Shown: piece after piece, positions 1-7,364 of the stretch
How the letters are laid out: every line of letters begins with the position of its first letter
How positions within the stretch are numbered: position 1 is the stretch's first letter
Assembly: GCF_004335005.1 (NCBI RefSeq)
Contig: NZ_RQRT01000037.1
Span: 1 to 41,035, forward strand
Length of the DNA stretch: 41,035 nucleotides
Direction: 5' to 3'
From: Paracoccus nototheniae
GTDB lineage: Bacteria > Pseudomonadota > Alphaproteobacteria > Rhodobacterales > Rhodobacteraceae
Made by a program: the position numbers and the translations under genes
Notes under the pieces: generated by a model
Seen by the model: the letters and a program-made list of their open reading frames with translations, nothing else
Database searches by the model: none
Told to the model about the DNA's origin: nothing

Positions 1-1159
1 GATGGACCCGGTCCGCGCCTGCCGGGTCCATGAAGGCCAGCCCCACAAAGGTCTGGTTCACATGCATGCCGCTGTGCTGTTCGCCATAGGTGTTGAATCC
101 CGCCACCCGGTGGTGGCGATACAGATCCGACATCCGGTCCATCAGCCCGGCACGTTCCAGGGCCAGCCTGCGCAGGATGCAGTCAAAGGCCAGCACCATC
201 AGCGGTGGGCGGGGCAGCGCGTCCAGCGCGTCGGAAAAGCCCTGCGTCATATCCTCGGCCCGGCCAAGGGTCAGGACGGTGCCCGTATCGATGGCCGACA
301 TCAGCGACAACCCGCCATCATCGGTGACGGCGCTGATCGCGCGGACATGATGCCTGCGCCCCATGCGCAGAAGCAGCGGGTGGCGGGCGAATTCTGTGGG
401 GGTCAGCGACGCGCGGGTCAACCCGGTCAGCCGGGCATATTCATCGGCAGCGGGTTCTGCGTTCAGTTCCAGAATGCGGCGGCGTTCGGGGATGGCTGCG
501 GTGACGACGGCGCGGGTCGGGGTCGGGCTGAAATGGGCGAATGTCACCTCGCGGATGGTCAGGTCTGTTTCGACCAGCAGAAAGACCGCGACATTCGATT
601 GCACCACCCCCTGCCCCAGCAGCGAGGTCACCTTAAAATCCAGCCCGTCGCCCGCCGATCCGCCCAGCACCGGGACCGAGGGCAGCGCCGCGTCCAGCGT
701 GGCGACCAGCGCGTCCTCTTGCCCGGTCAGCCCGTCGACCAGCAGCAGGCCGAACAGGCTGCGATCGGCATCATGGCCGAAACTGCGCGCCATCGCCCGC
801 AGGCTGGCCATCCAGCCCGAGACCGGCAGCGCCGACAGATCGGGCAGAACCAGGGCTGCGGCGCGGAAATGACGGGCGGGAAAGCCGATCGCCACGACAC
901 TGTCCGAGGCATAGCCCTGCGGCCCGATTTCCCCGGCGGAAGAGCATCCGGCGATCACGCAACCCTCGGGCAGTCCCGGTGTCAGCGCTTGGGCAAGGGC
1001 CGCCAGTTCATCGCCCTCGGCCCCGAACAGCAGCACCATGGCGGGATGGGTGCCGCGCAGGCCGTCCAGCAGGGCGGGGACCAGATCGGTCCCGCCGCGG
1101 TCGGCCTGCACAGCGACCGGTCCGGATGCGCCCTCCTTCGCAGCCGGTCCGGTGTTCAT
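1..1159 (-). CDS. FIST-domain sensory protein, 3' end cut by window edge
   Basis: The open frame starts at the ATG whose first base is 1159 and runs without a stop to the left edge, giving 386 codons. The translation has the look of a FIST_N plus FIST_C protein: a Rossmann-like first half with GCVIAGCSSAGEIGPQGYAS, then VPVLGGSAGDG, and a second half ending with MVLAFDCILRRL, VAGFNTYGEQH and NQTFVGLAFM, which is the usual FIST_C ending. FIST modules are predicted small-ligand sensors found alone or fused to kinases and chemoreceptors. No signal peptide or membrane segment is seen, so it should be cytosolic. Its start overlaps the stop of the upstream response regulator by one base (TGATG), so the two are co-translated. 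The ligand is unknown. A histidine kinase partner might lie further left, outside the window. Confidence 0.85.
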   Translation of the reverse strand, partial: MNTGPAAKEGASGPVAVQADRGGTDLVPALLDGLRGTHPAMVLLFGAEGDELAALAQALTPGLPEGCVIAGCSSAGEIGPQGYASDSVVAIGFPARHFRAAALVLPDLSALPVSGWMASLRAMARSFGHDADRSLFGLLLVDGLTGQEDALVATLDAALPSVPVLGGSAGDGLDFKVTSLLGQGVVQSNVAVFLLVETDLTIREVTFAHFSPTPTRAVVTAAIPERRRILELNAEPAADEYARLTGLTRASLTPTEFARHPLLLRMGRRHHVRAISAVTDDGGLSLMSAIDTGTVLTLGRAEDMTQGFSDALDALPRPPLMVLAFDCILRRLALERAGLMDRMSDLYRHHRVAGFNTYGEQHSGMHVNQTFVGLAFMDPAGADRVH

Positions 1160-1866
1160 CAACCGGCCTCGAACAGCCGGATCGAATTGGCCAGCAGCAC
1201 GGCCTGCGTGCGGCGGCGGGCGTTGATCTTGGACATGATCGCGGTGATATGCGTCTTGACCGTGGCCTCGGCGATGGACAGCTCGTAGCTGATTTCCTTG
1301 TTCGCCTTGCCCTTGCAGATCAGCCTCAGGATCTTCATCTGCTGCGGCGTCAGCGAGGAAAAGCGCCGCGCCAATTCCGCCTTGGCCTGTTCTCCCGCAC
1401 CGTCCTGTTCGGGACGATAGCATTCGGGGGTGACATGTTCGCCCTCCCACATGCGGCGCAGGCTGTCGACCAGCGCCTCGCGGGACAGGGACTTGCTGAT
1501 ATAGCCTTGCGCCCCCGCCGCCATCGCGGTCGAAATCATCGCGCCTTCCAGATCGGCCGAGATCATGGTGATCGGCACGCCCGGCAATTGCCGACGCAGC
1601 GTGACGATGCCTTCGGACCCGCGCGCATCGGGCAGGTTCAGGTCCAGAATCACCGCATCGGGGGCACCCTGCACCCGGATCTGTTCGACGGCTGCGGCAA
1701 GGCTGCGGGCGGTCCGGACATTCTTCAGGCCAAAGCTGATCTTCAGCGTCAACGCCAGCGCGTCGCACATCAGCGGGTGGTCGTCGACAATCAGGATTTC
1801 ACGGACCTGATCGGCGGTGGGTCGCGGTGACGGCGCAGGGCGCACCTGCATGGCGGCTGCGGTCAT
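1159..1866 (-). CDS. NarL/LuxR-family two-component response regulator
   Basis: This 235-residue protein has an N-terminal receiver domain (about 22-140) and a C-terminal LuxR-type helix-turn-helix (about 168-232). The receiver has the acidic pair D28-D29, the phospho-acceptor D75 in VILDLNLPD and the lysine K125 in GYISKS. The output domain shows LTPQQMKILRLICKGKANKEI and EATVKTHI, typical of NarL relatives. I chose the ATG at 1866 because GGGAGGA lies seven bases upstream; a TTG at 1908 is in frame but would bury that site. The gene sits just beyond the end of the pqq operon and overlaps the FIST gene. Response regulators of this class control quinoprotein alcohol dehydrogenase and PQQ genes in other proteobacteria (AgmR/ExaE/ErbR, FlhR), so that role is likely here, but it is inferred from position. 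Confidence 0.9.
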   Translation of the reverse strand: MTAAAMQVRPAPSPRPTADQVREILIVDDHPLMCDALALTLKISFGLKNVRTARSLAAAVEQIRVQGAPDAVILDLNLPDARGSEGIVTLRRQLPGVPITMISADLEGAMISTAMAAGAQGYISKSLSREALVDSLRRMWEGEHVTPECYRPEQDGAGEQAKAELARRFSSLTPQQMKILRLICKGKANKEISYELSIAEATVKTHITAIMSKINARRRTQAVLLANSIRLFEAG

Positions 1867-1934
1867 GGCATTCCTCCCAAAATTACCAGCGGGGCTCCCC
1901 TCCTCCAAGGTTCGTCCGCTGCATACAGTTTAGG

Positions 1935-1959
1935 CCCGCTTGCGCATAAAGCAAGCGGG
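1935..1959 (-). terminator. Hairpin ending the pqq/SoxYZ-like operon
   Basis: A perfect 9-bp inverted repeat (CCCGCTTGC and GCAAGCGGG) with a 7-base loop lies about 30 bases past the stop of the SoxYZ-like gene and before the response regulator gene on the same strand. No long T run follows (CCTAAACTG), so this is a terminator candidate by position and stem strength only. The promoter of the response regulator should lie between it and 1866. Confidence 0.55.
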
Positions 1960-1987
1960 ATACCACGACCAAAGGTGCAGAACCGTT

Positions 1988-2818
1988 TTAGCTTTTGTTG
2001 ACGGGCTCGCCTGTCGCGGGAAAGCTTTCGGTCCATGTATTGCCATCGGTGTCCTCGACCCGGACATGAACCGGCTGGCCATTGGGTTCATACTGAAACC
2101 GGAAGACCGGATCCTCGCTGACCGAGATGCCCGCCGACATGGTGAACAGCAGATCCTCGCCCTGCCGGACATCCAGACGGTCGATGAAATGGGCCGGGAT
2201 GTTCAGCAGCGTGACCTGATCGCGCTGCAGGCCCGAGAAATTCGGGTGCCGGATCATCAGCGTGCCGATCTGGCGCCCGTCTTCCGAGGTGGAGCGCCAG
2301 CGCATCTGACCCATGCTGGCCTCGACCGCGGCCATGTCCTTGCCTGCGGGGGCCGAACAGCCGCCCGCCGCCTTGACAAAGCGCCCGGCCATGACCTGCG
2401 CGCCATCCGCCTGCGTTGCGATCGCACGGACATCGGAATAGCTGTCCACCCGCACCCGCACCTCGAAATCCAAGGGCATCAGGGCGGGGCCGAAACTGTA
2501 TTCGGCGGCCACGGGGGCGGGGTTGCCATCGATGACCAGCGTCAGCGCCTCAAGGGCCGGGGCGGTGGGCGATTGGGTCAGGCGCACCGGCACGATGGCC
2601 GCGTCATGGGCACGCACAGGCGCCTCCAGATCAAGAACCGCGGTGTTCAGGGGCGGATCGACATCCGCCGCGATGATCGAGTATCGCAGATCCTCCCACA
2701 CCGGCGAGGGTTGCAGGGCATTCGTCTGCGCGGCGGCAGTGTCCTGCGCGGCAGCGGGCGCCACGCCTGCGGGCAAGGCCAGCAGGACCGCGCCAAGGGT
2801 CAGCCAGTATCTCATCAC
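1988..2818 (-). CDS. Quinoprotein dehydrogenase-associated SoxYZ-like carrier protein
   Basis: This 276-residue secreted protein has a clear signal peptide (MMRYWLTLGAVLLALPAGVAPAAAQ) and a SoxY-like half followed by a SoxZ-like immunoglobulin-fold half. The only cysteine in the protein, C154, sits in AAGGCSAPAGK. That is the place of the GGC carrier motif of SoxY, where sulfur intermediates are covalently held, but here it is internal because the SoxZ-like part is fused behind it. The family is known from genome comparison to accompany PQQ-dependent dehydrogenases; the cargo is not known. It begins one base after the pqqE stop codon, so it is the last gene of the pqq operon. It probably acts in the periplasm with the zinc metallohydrolase encoded divergently from pqqA. 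Confidence 0.88.
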   Translation of the reverse strand: MMRYWLTLGAVLLALPAGVAPAAAQDTAAAQTNALQPSPVWEDLRYSIIAADVDPPLNTAVLDLEAPVRAHDAAIVPVRLTQSPTAPALEALTLVIDGNPAPVAAEYSFGPALMPLDFEVRVRVDSYSDVRAIATQADGAQVMAGRFVKAAGGCSAPAGKDMAAVEASMGQMRWRSTSEDGRQIGTLMIRHPNFSGLQRDQVTLLNIPAHFIDRLDVRQGEDLLFTMSAGISVSEDPVFRFQYEPNGQPVHVRVEDTDGNTWTESFPATGEPVNKS

Positions 2819-3973
2819 CTATCCTCCCTTTGTCATCCTCCGATAGACAAGATCGCTGGTCGTGGCGGCCGCATCCTCCTCGGCTTGTGCCACGACCTGC
2901 GCGTGCAGCGGAGATTTCGAACAGACCGGGTCCGTCGCCCGCGCGTCGCCCGCCAGCGCCATGGCCTGACAGCGGCAGCCGCCGAAATCGACGGTCTTGC
3001 GGTCGCAGCTTTGGCAGGGCTCGGGCATCCATGCGGTGCCCCGGAACGCGTTGAAACTGTCGGACAGGTGCCAAATGTCGGACAGGGAACGATCCTGAAC
3101 ATTCTCGAACCGCATCCAGTCGATGGATTGCGCGGCATGGCAGGGAAGAACCGTGCCGTCGGGGCCGACATTCAGGCCCGTGCTGCCCCAGCCCCCCATG
3201 CAGGCCTTGGGATAGACCGCGTGATGGTCGGCGGGGACATAATCGATGACCATCCGACCCCGCAGCCGCGCGCGCGCGTCATTCACCACCTGCCGGGCAA
3301 AGACCGCCTGTTCGCGCGTGGGCATCAGCGCCTTGCGGTTCAGATCCGCCCATCCGTGGAACTGCACCGTCGCCACCTCGATCCGCCGCGCACCAAGGCG
3401 TTCCGCCAGATCGATCATGTCGGGCAGACGGTCCATGTTCTGGTGATGCACGACCGCATTGATGGTCAGCGGAAAGCCGATTTCCGTGACCCAATCGCTG
3501 AAGGCCATTTTCTTGTCCCATGACCCCGGATGGCCGCTGATCCGGTCGGCCATGTCCGGGCGGATGCCCTGCAATGACAGCTGCACATGATCGACGCCCG
3601 CGCGGTCCAACTCGATCAGCCGGTCCCGGGTGATGCCGATCCCCGAGGTGATCAGGTTCACATACAGCCCCGCATCCCGCGCATGGGTCACGATCTGCGC
3701 CAGATCGCGCCGCACACCGGGTTCCCCGCCCGAGATATGGACCTGCAGGACGCCCAGATCGGCGGCCTGACGGAACACGCGGCCCCAGTCATCGGCGCTG
3801 ATCTCGGACGCGGCGCGCACCAGTTCGACCGGATTGCTGCAATAGGGGCAGGCCAAGGGGCAGCGATGCGTCACCTCGGCCAGCATGGCCATGGGCAGGC
3901 CGGGGGTGACGGGGTTGCCGTCCAGATCGCGCGGCCCGTCCTGCTGTTCTGCGGGGGTGTGCTGGTCCTTCAT
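2819..3973 (-). CDS. pqqE: PqqA peptide cyclase (radical SAM), PQQ biosynthesis
   Basis: PqqE makes the carbon-carbon bond between the glutamate and tyrosine side chains of PqqA, the first committed step of PQQ synthesis. At 384 residues it is of usual family length. The radical SAM cluster motif CPLACPYC lies near residue 38, followed by HISGGEPGVRRDL (the GGE motif that holds SAM). The C-terminal SPASM region is rich in cysteines: CMGGWGSTGLNVGPDG, LPCHAA, PCQSC, GGCRCQ and a last cysteine in DPVCSKSP, which bind the auxiliary clusters. The start overlaps the end of pqqD by four bases (ATGA). PqqD delivers PqqA to this enzyme, so the coupling makes sense. Confidence 0.97.
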   Translation of the reverse strand: MKDQHTPAEQQDGPRDLDGNPVTPGLPMAMLAEVTHRCPLACPYCSNPVELVRAASEISADDWGRVFRQAADLGVLQVHISGGEPGVRRDLAQIVTHARDAGLYVNLITSGIGITRDRLIELDRAGVDHVQLSLQGIRPDMADRISGHPGSWDKKMAFSDWVTEIGFPLTINAVVHHQNMDRLPDMIDLAERLGARRIEVATVQFHGWADLNRKALMPTREQAVFARQVVNDARARLRGRMVIDYVPADHHAVYPKACMGGWGSTGLNVGPDGTVLPCHAAQSIDWMRFENVQDRSLSDIWHLSDSFNAFRGTAWMPEPCQSCDRKTVDFGGCRCQAMALAGDARATDPVCSKSPLHAQVVAQAEEDAAATTSDLVYRRMTKGG

Positions 3974-4263
3974 GAGGCGTCCCTGACAAAGACCATGCGC
4001 CGTTCGATCAGCCCGGTCAGGAAATCGCGGACATCGCCCGCGATCTGTTCGGGTGGCGCGTGATAGCGGGCGGCCAGATCGGCGATGATGGTGGCCATGC
4101 TGCGCGCGCCGTCCAGTTCGGACAGGATCGCCTCGCCGATCTGGTCCAGCTGCATCGCCCGTTCGGGCGCCTGCAACACCCGGATGCCGCGCACCCGGTC
4201 GCCCTGCAACCGCACGCCGCGCGGCAGATAGGGGATGTCATGGCCTTGGATCAAGGGCGTCAT
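3970..4263 (-). CDS. pqqD: PqqA-binding chaperone
   Basis: PqqD is the RiPP recognition protein that binds PqqA and presents it to PqqE. The 97-residue product matches the family in size and shows the winged-helix pattern with YLPRGVRLQGDRVRG near the start, VLQLDQ-like PERAMQLDQIGEAILSELDG in the middle, and DVRDFLTGLIERRMV at the end. I chose the ATG at 4263, which overlaps the pqqC stop by four bases; a longer frame reaches back to 4350 inside pqqC but its extra residues do not fit the family. The gene is free-standing, not fused to pqqC or pqqE as in some species. Confidence 0.95.
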   Translation of the reverse strand: MTPLIQGHDIPYLPRGVRLQGDRVRGIRVLQAPERAMQLDQIGEAILSELDGARSMATIIADLAARYHAPPEQIAGDVRDFLTGLIERRMVFVRDAS

Positions 4264-5027
4264 GCGCGCATCCCCTGACCGGGCTGCCATGCGCCGGGGG
4301 GAATGTTCCCCTCGACATAGCCATGCCACAGCGCATCCAGCTGCGCCCACAGAACATCGGTCTTGAAGGTCAGCGCCGCCGCGGCCGCATCCTGCTTTTC
4401 AGCCGTGTCGGCATGGGTCAGGACGTAATCCAGACCGAATTTCACATCCTCGGGCGCTTCTGTCAGGCGCTTCTTGAAATAGGACAGACTGCTGTCATCG
4501 GCAAAATCGTAATGCCGCAACAGTCCCTCGATCCGCTGCGCGTGAATCTTTGGCGCGAACAGTTCGGTCAGGCTGGCGGCGACGGCGTCCAGCAGGGGCA
4601 TGTCGCGCACGAAGCGGACATAGGCGTCCACCGCGAACCGCGTGGCGGGCATGATGCCGGTACCGCCCGCGACGTAATCGGGGTCCAGACCCACCGCCTG
4701 CGCCAAGGCCAGCCAGCGCCGCAAGCCGCCGCCCTCGGTCTGGCCACCGTCATGATCCTCGATCCGCTTGCGCCAGGCGCGGCGCAGGTCGGGATCGGTG
4801 ACGCGAGACATGAAGGCCGCGTCCTTCATCGGGATGCGCGACTGATACATCCAGCGATTGATGACCCAGGCCCGCACCTCGTCCGGGGTGCAGGCGCCGC
4901 CATGCAAGCGGGCGTGGAACGGGTGGCGGTCGTGATAGCGCTCAGTGCCGATGGCGCGCAGCCGCGCCTCGAATTCCTGTGGGGTCTGGGCCTGTGGGGA
5001 TTGGGCCTGATCGCGGATGTCTTTCAC
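4260..5027 (-). CDS. pqqC: Pyrroloquinoline-quinone synthase
   Basis: PqqC carries out the last step of PQQ formation, an oxygen-dependent ring closure and eight-electron oxidation without metal cofactor. The 255-residue protein has the all-helical heme-oxygenase-like fold pattern, with YHDRHPFHARLHGGACT, WVINRWMYQSRIPMKDAA, EDHDG and RVTDPDLRRAW typical of the family. It overlaps pqqB at its start and pqqD at its end, four bases each. The first 15 or so residues (QAQSPQAQTPQ) are a low-complexity extension. Confidence 0.97.
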   Translation of the reverse strand: MKDIRDQAQSPQAQTPQEFEARLRAIGTERYHDRHPFHARLHGGACTPDEVRAWVINRWMYQSRIPMKDAAFMSRVTDPDLRRAWRKRIEDHDGGQTEGGGLRRWLALAQAVGLDPDYVAGGTGIMPATRFAVDAYVRFVRDMPLLDAVAASLTELFAPKIHAQRIEGLLRHYDFADDSSLSYFKKRLTEAPEDVKFGLDYVLTHADTAEKQDAAAAALTFKTDVLWAQLDALWHGYVEGNIPPGAWQPGQGMRA

Positions 5028-5905
5028 AAGCTGATCTCCATGCCGTCGCGGCCGACCTGCCAGCCCTGCCGGGCGGCTTCCACCGCCTCGGGGCTGGCCG
5101 GATCGGTCAGCGGGTTCGAATTGTTCATATGCACGAACAGGCGCTGCCCGATCGTGGTTCCGGCCAGCGCGGGCATCGTGTCGGTGACGGCCATATGCCC
5201 CATCCGGCGCCCGGTCTTGCGGCCAAGGCCCATGCGAATCATCTCGTCATCATCCCACAGCGTGCCGTCGAACAGCAGCGCATCGCAGCCCTCGATCCGC
5301 GCGCGCAGCCATTCGGGCAGATCGGCGCAGCCGGGGATATACAATGCGCGGCGGTCGGCGGTGCGCAGTTCGACCCCCACGGTGGTCTCACCCATCAGGC
5401 CGGTCTCGACCACCGCACCCTCTTGGTACAGGGGCACCTTGCCGGGCACGGCGAACAGGGTCGCGGTCAGGCCGGGGGTCAGTTCGACGGTCTGATCCAG
5501 CGCAACGGTCAGGCGCGGGACGAATTCGGGATTCACCGCCGCCAGCATCGGATTGGCCGCCAGCGCATCATGGATCGCCGCCGTCGCATACAGATCAAAG
5601 GGCTGGCTTTCGCGCAGGGTCAAAAGCCCCGCCACATGATCGATATCGCCATTGGTGACCAGCACTGCCCGCAGCGGCATGCCACGCGGACCGGTCGGAT
5701 GCAGGGCCGGGGTCGCCGCCAGCTGCATGCGGATATCGGGAGAGGCGTTCAGGATCGCCCAGGTCCGCCCATCGGCGCTGACCGCGACCGAGCTTTGGGT
5801 TAGGGACGGAATGCGCCCGGCCCGGGCCGCGTCGCAATTGGCGCAGCCGCAATTCCATTGCGGCAATCCACCGCCCGCCGCCGCTCCCAGAATGATGATG
5901 CGCAT
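5024..5905 (-). CDS. pqqB: PqqB, metallo-beta-lactamase-fold enzyme of PQQ synthesis
   Basis: PqqB is a metallo-beta-lactamase-fold protein that hydroxylates the cross-linked tyrosine during PQQ maturation. The 293-residue sequence begins MRIIILGAAAGGGLPQWNCG, with the conserved N-terminal block and the pair of cysteines in NCGCANCDAARAG that bind a structural zinc. The metal-site motif is TNGDIDHVAGL rather than the classic HxHxDH, which is normal for PqqB, and HMNNSNPL is present near the C-terminus. The start ATG has an AAGG about nine bases upstream. It follows pqqA after a 75-base gap that holds a strong hairpin, and overlaps pqqC. Confidence 0.97.
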   Translation of the reverse strand: MRIIILGAAAGGGLPQWNCGCANCDAARAGRIPSLTQSSVAVSADGRTWAILNASPDIRMQLAATPALHPTGPRGMPLRAVLVTNGDIDHVAGLLTLRESQPFDLYATAAIHDALAANPMLAAVNPEFVPRLTVALDQTVELTPGLTATLFAVPGKVPLYQEGAVVETGLMGETTVGVELRTADRRALYIPGCADLPEWLRARIEGCDALLFDGTLWDDDEMIRMGLGRKTGRRMGHMAVTDTMPALAGTTIGQRLFVHMNNSNPLTDPASPEAVEAARQGWQVGRDGMEISL

Positions 5906-5930
5906 CGGGTCATGCCTTGCAAAGAAGAAA

Positions 5931-5957
5931 GCCCCGCCCGATCAGATCGGACGGGGC
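5931..5957 (-). terminator. Attenuating hairpin between pqqA and pqqB
   Basis: On the minus strand the stem GCCCCGtCCGATC pairs with its complement across a very short loop, giving about 12 pairs with one mismatch. TTTCTTCTTTG follows directly. This has the form of a rho-independent terminator, but the rest of the pqq operon lies downstream with only a weak alternative promoter visible. It most likely lets part of the transcription through and stabilises a short pqqA message, giving much more PqqA peptide than enzyme, as described for other pqq operons. Confidence 0.75.
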
Positions 5958-5980
5958 CGCATCCTGCCTGAAAGTCAGGC

Positions 5981-6073
5981 TCAGAACAGAACGGGTTCGT
6001 CCTCGGCCGGTGCGTACATGTTGATTTCCATGCCGCAAGCGATCTCGGTCAGAATGGGTTTGGTCCAGGCCAT
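5981..6073 (-). CDS. pqqA: PQQ precursor peptide PqqA
   Basis: This 30-residue peptide is the ribosomal precursor of PQQ. It begins MAWTKPILTEIACGMEINMY, which places the conserved glutamate at position 16 and tyrosine at position 20 with the required E-x-x-x-Y spacing; these two side chains become the cofactor. The tail is APAEDEPVLF. The ribosome binding site AGGAGGAG lies six to eight bases before the ATG and is among the strongest in the window, fitting a peptide needed in large amounts. It is the first gene of the pqqABCDE operon. Confidence 0.97.
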   Translation of the reverse strand: MAWTKPILTEIACGMEINMYAPAEDEPVLF

Positions 6074-6124
6074 GATATGCTCCTCCTATATCCGGTGGTG
6101 CCGCTAAGAAGGCGACTGGTCTTT

Positions 6125-6152
6125 AATGTAGATCAGAGGGAAAATGAATCAA
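6125..6152 (-). promoter_or_regulatory. Candidate pqqA promoter
   Basis: Read on the minus strand, TTGATT (6152-6147) and TACATT (6130-6125) are separated by 16 bases, each matching four of six consensus positions, about 50 bases before the pqqA start. The 148-bp gap to the divergent metallohydrolase gene is AT-richer than its surroundings and should hold both promoters. No regulator site is recognised with certainty. Confidence 0.35.
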
Positions 6153-6221
6153 CAGGACTAAGGTCGTATTCCCGTGACCATTTCGTGAGCGGATAGATAG
6201 GGACAAGAGGTCCATGGCGCC

Positions 6222-7280
6222 ATGTTTCATCTGATCCTTGGGGTATGTCTGGCGCTGTCCAACGGGCAATGCGGCCAGATCCTGCTGCCAAAGGGCGATT
6301 CCCCCAATCTGGCGGGCTGTCAGGCACAGGCGGCGCAGGTGGCCGCCGACTGGCTGGCCGACCGGCCCGATCTGACCGGGGGTGCGCCCCTATGCCGCGC
6401 CAATGCCGATCTGCCCGCCGCCCGCCTGGACGAACTGGCCCCCGGCGTCTTCGCCCATTTCGGCACCTCGCGGCAGATGGAGGAAACAGCGGACGGCCGC
6501 ATCGCCAATCTGGGCGTGATCATCGGACGGGACGGCGTGGCGGTGATCGATGCGGGCGTGTCGCGGGCCGAGGGGCAGGCCCTGTATGTCGCGATCCGGC
6601 GGCTGACCGACCGGCCCGTCACCGATCTGATCCTGACCCATATGCATCCCGACCACGTCATGGGCGCCGAGGTGCTGGCCGAGGCGGGCGCCCGGATCAC
6701 CGCCCATCACGCCCTGCCCGTCAGTCTGCAGGCGCGGGCAGGCAGCTATCTGGACAGTTTGCAGGGCCTGTATCCCGCCCCGGAATGGATCGGCACGCGG
6801 ATCGCGCTGCCCGACAGGCTTGTGACCGACCGCGACCGCATCGATCTGGGCGACCGGCATCTGGACCTGCGGGCATGGCCCACGGCGCATACCGACAGCG
6901 ACCTGACGATGCGCGACAGCGCCACGGCCACGCTGTTCACCGGCGATCTGCTGTTTCGCGACCTGACCCCGGTGGTGGACGGATCGCTGAGGGGCTGGCT
7001 GGACTGGATGGCGGGCAATCCCGCCGCAGGGGCGGCGCTGATCGTGCCCGGCCACGGCCCGGCCTCGGCGTCATGGCGCGATGCCTCGGACCCGCAGCGG
7101 ATCTTTCTCGACGCGCTGGCGACCGAGACACGCAACGTCATCGCCCAAGGTCTGGCCCTGTCCGAGGCCGTGCCCGTCATTGCCGACGCCTTGCAACCAC
7201 TGGGGAAAATCTGGTTCTCTTATCCCGCTACGGTGGCGCGGAACGCCACTGCGGCCTACAAGGAACTGGAATGGGAATGA
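6222..7280 (+). CDS. Quinoprotein relay system zinc metallohydrolase (MBL fold, type 2-like)
   Basis: This 352-residue protein has two parts. Residues 1-60 form a small domain with four cysteines (positions 9, 17, 33 and 58) of a kind common in Rhodobacterales. Residues 70-350 are a metallo-beta-lactamase fold with THMHPDHVMGA (zinc ligands at 140-145), a later His in WPTAHTDSD, TGDLLF and VPGHGPAS. This matches the SoxH-related quinoprotein relay metallohydrolases, best the second type; which type is a judgement without a profile search. It is divergent from pqqA across 148 bp and pairs functionally with the SoxYZ-like carrier at the far end of the pqq operon. The known idea is that it releases something bound to the carrier cysteine; the substrate is unknown. 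AGAGG lies before the ATG. Confidence 0.83.
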   Translation: MFHLILGVCLALSNGQCGQILLPKGDSPNLAGCQAQAAQVAADWLADRPDLTGGAPLCRANADLPAARLDELAPGVFAHFGTSRQMEETADGRIANLGVIIGRDGVAVIDAGVSRAEGQALYVAIRRLTDRPVTDLILTHMHPDHVMGAEVLAEAGARITAHHALPVSLQARAGSYLDSLQGLYPAPEWIGTRIALPDRLVTDRDRIDLGDRHLDLRAWPTAHTDSDLTMRDSATATLFTGDLLFRDLTPVVDGSLRGWLDWMAGNPAAGAALIVPGHGPASASWRDASDPQRIFLDALATETRNVIAQGLALSEAVPVIADALQPLGKIWFSYPATVARNATAAYKELEWE

Positions 7281-7287
7281 GAAGCAT

Positions 7288-7317
7288 TTGACAGGTTCCG
7301 CCGCCCTGTCGGATGCT
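7288..7317 (+). promoter_or_regulatory. Candidate promoter and leader hairpin of the agl operon
   Basis: TTGACA at 7288-7293 is a perfect -35 box, followed after 18 bases by GATGCT, a loose -10. Downstream at about 7330-7346, CGGGG and CCCCG flank seven bases and could form a small leader hairpin just before the aglE ribosome binding site. The gap from the metallohydrolase stop to aglE is only 84 bases, so the promoter must be here if the agl genes are expressed on their own. No LacI-type repressor gene is next to it. Confidence 0.4.
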
Positions 7318-7364
7318 GGCGGTAACATCGGGGTCAACGTCCCCGCATCTTCAGGGAGGAAGAT

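Noticed and set aside
2..1288. 428-codon plus-strand frame at the left edge
   Set aside because: The complementary strand encodes a full FIST protein and part of a response regulator; the plus-strand product resembles nothing and has no ribosome site.
1867..1908. Upstream TTG start for the response regulator
   Set aside because: The extra residues are not family-like, and the ATG at 1866 has a better-placed GGGAGGA.
1940..3523. 527-codon plus-strand frame
   Set aside because: It mirrors the SoxYZ-like carrier and pqqE; the His/Arg/Gly-rich composition is that of an antisense shadow.
6222..7280. Second PqqB or a beta-lactamase
   Set aside because: It has HxHxDH, lacks the PqqB N-terminal block and has a Cys-rich front domain typical of the quinoprotein relay hydrolase.
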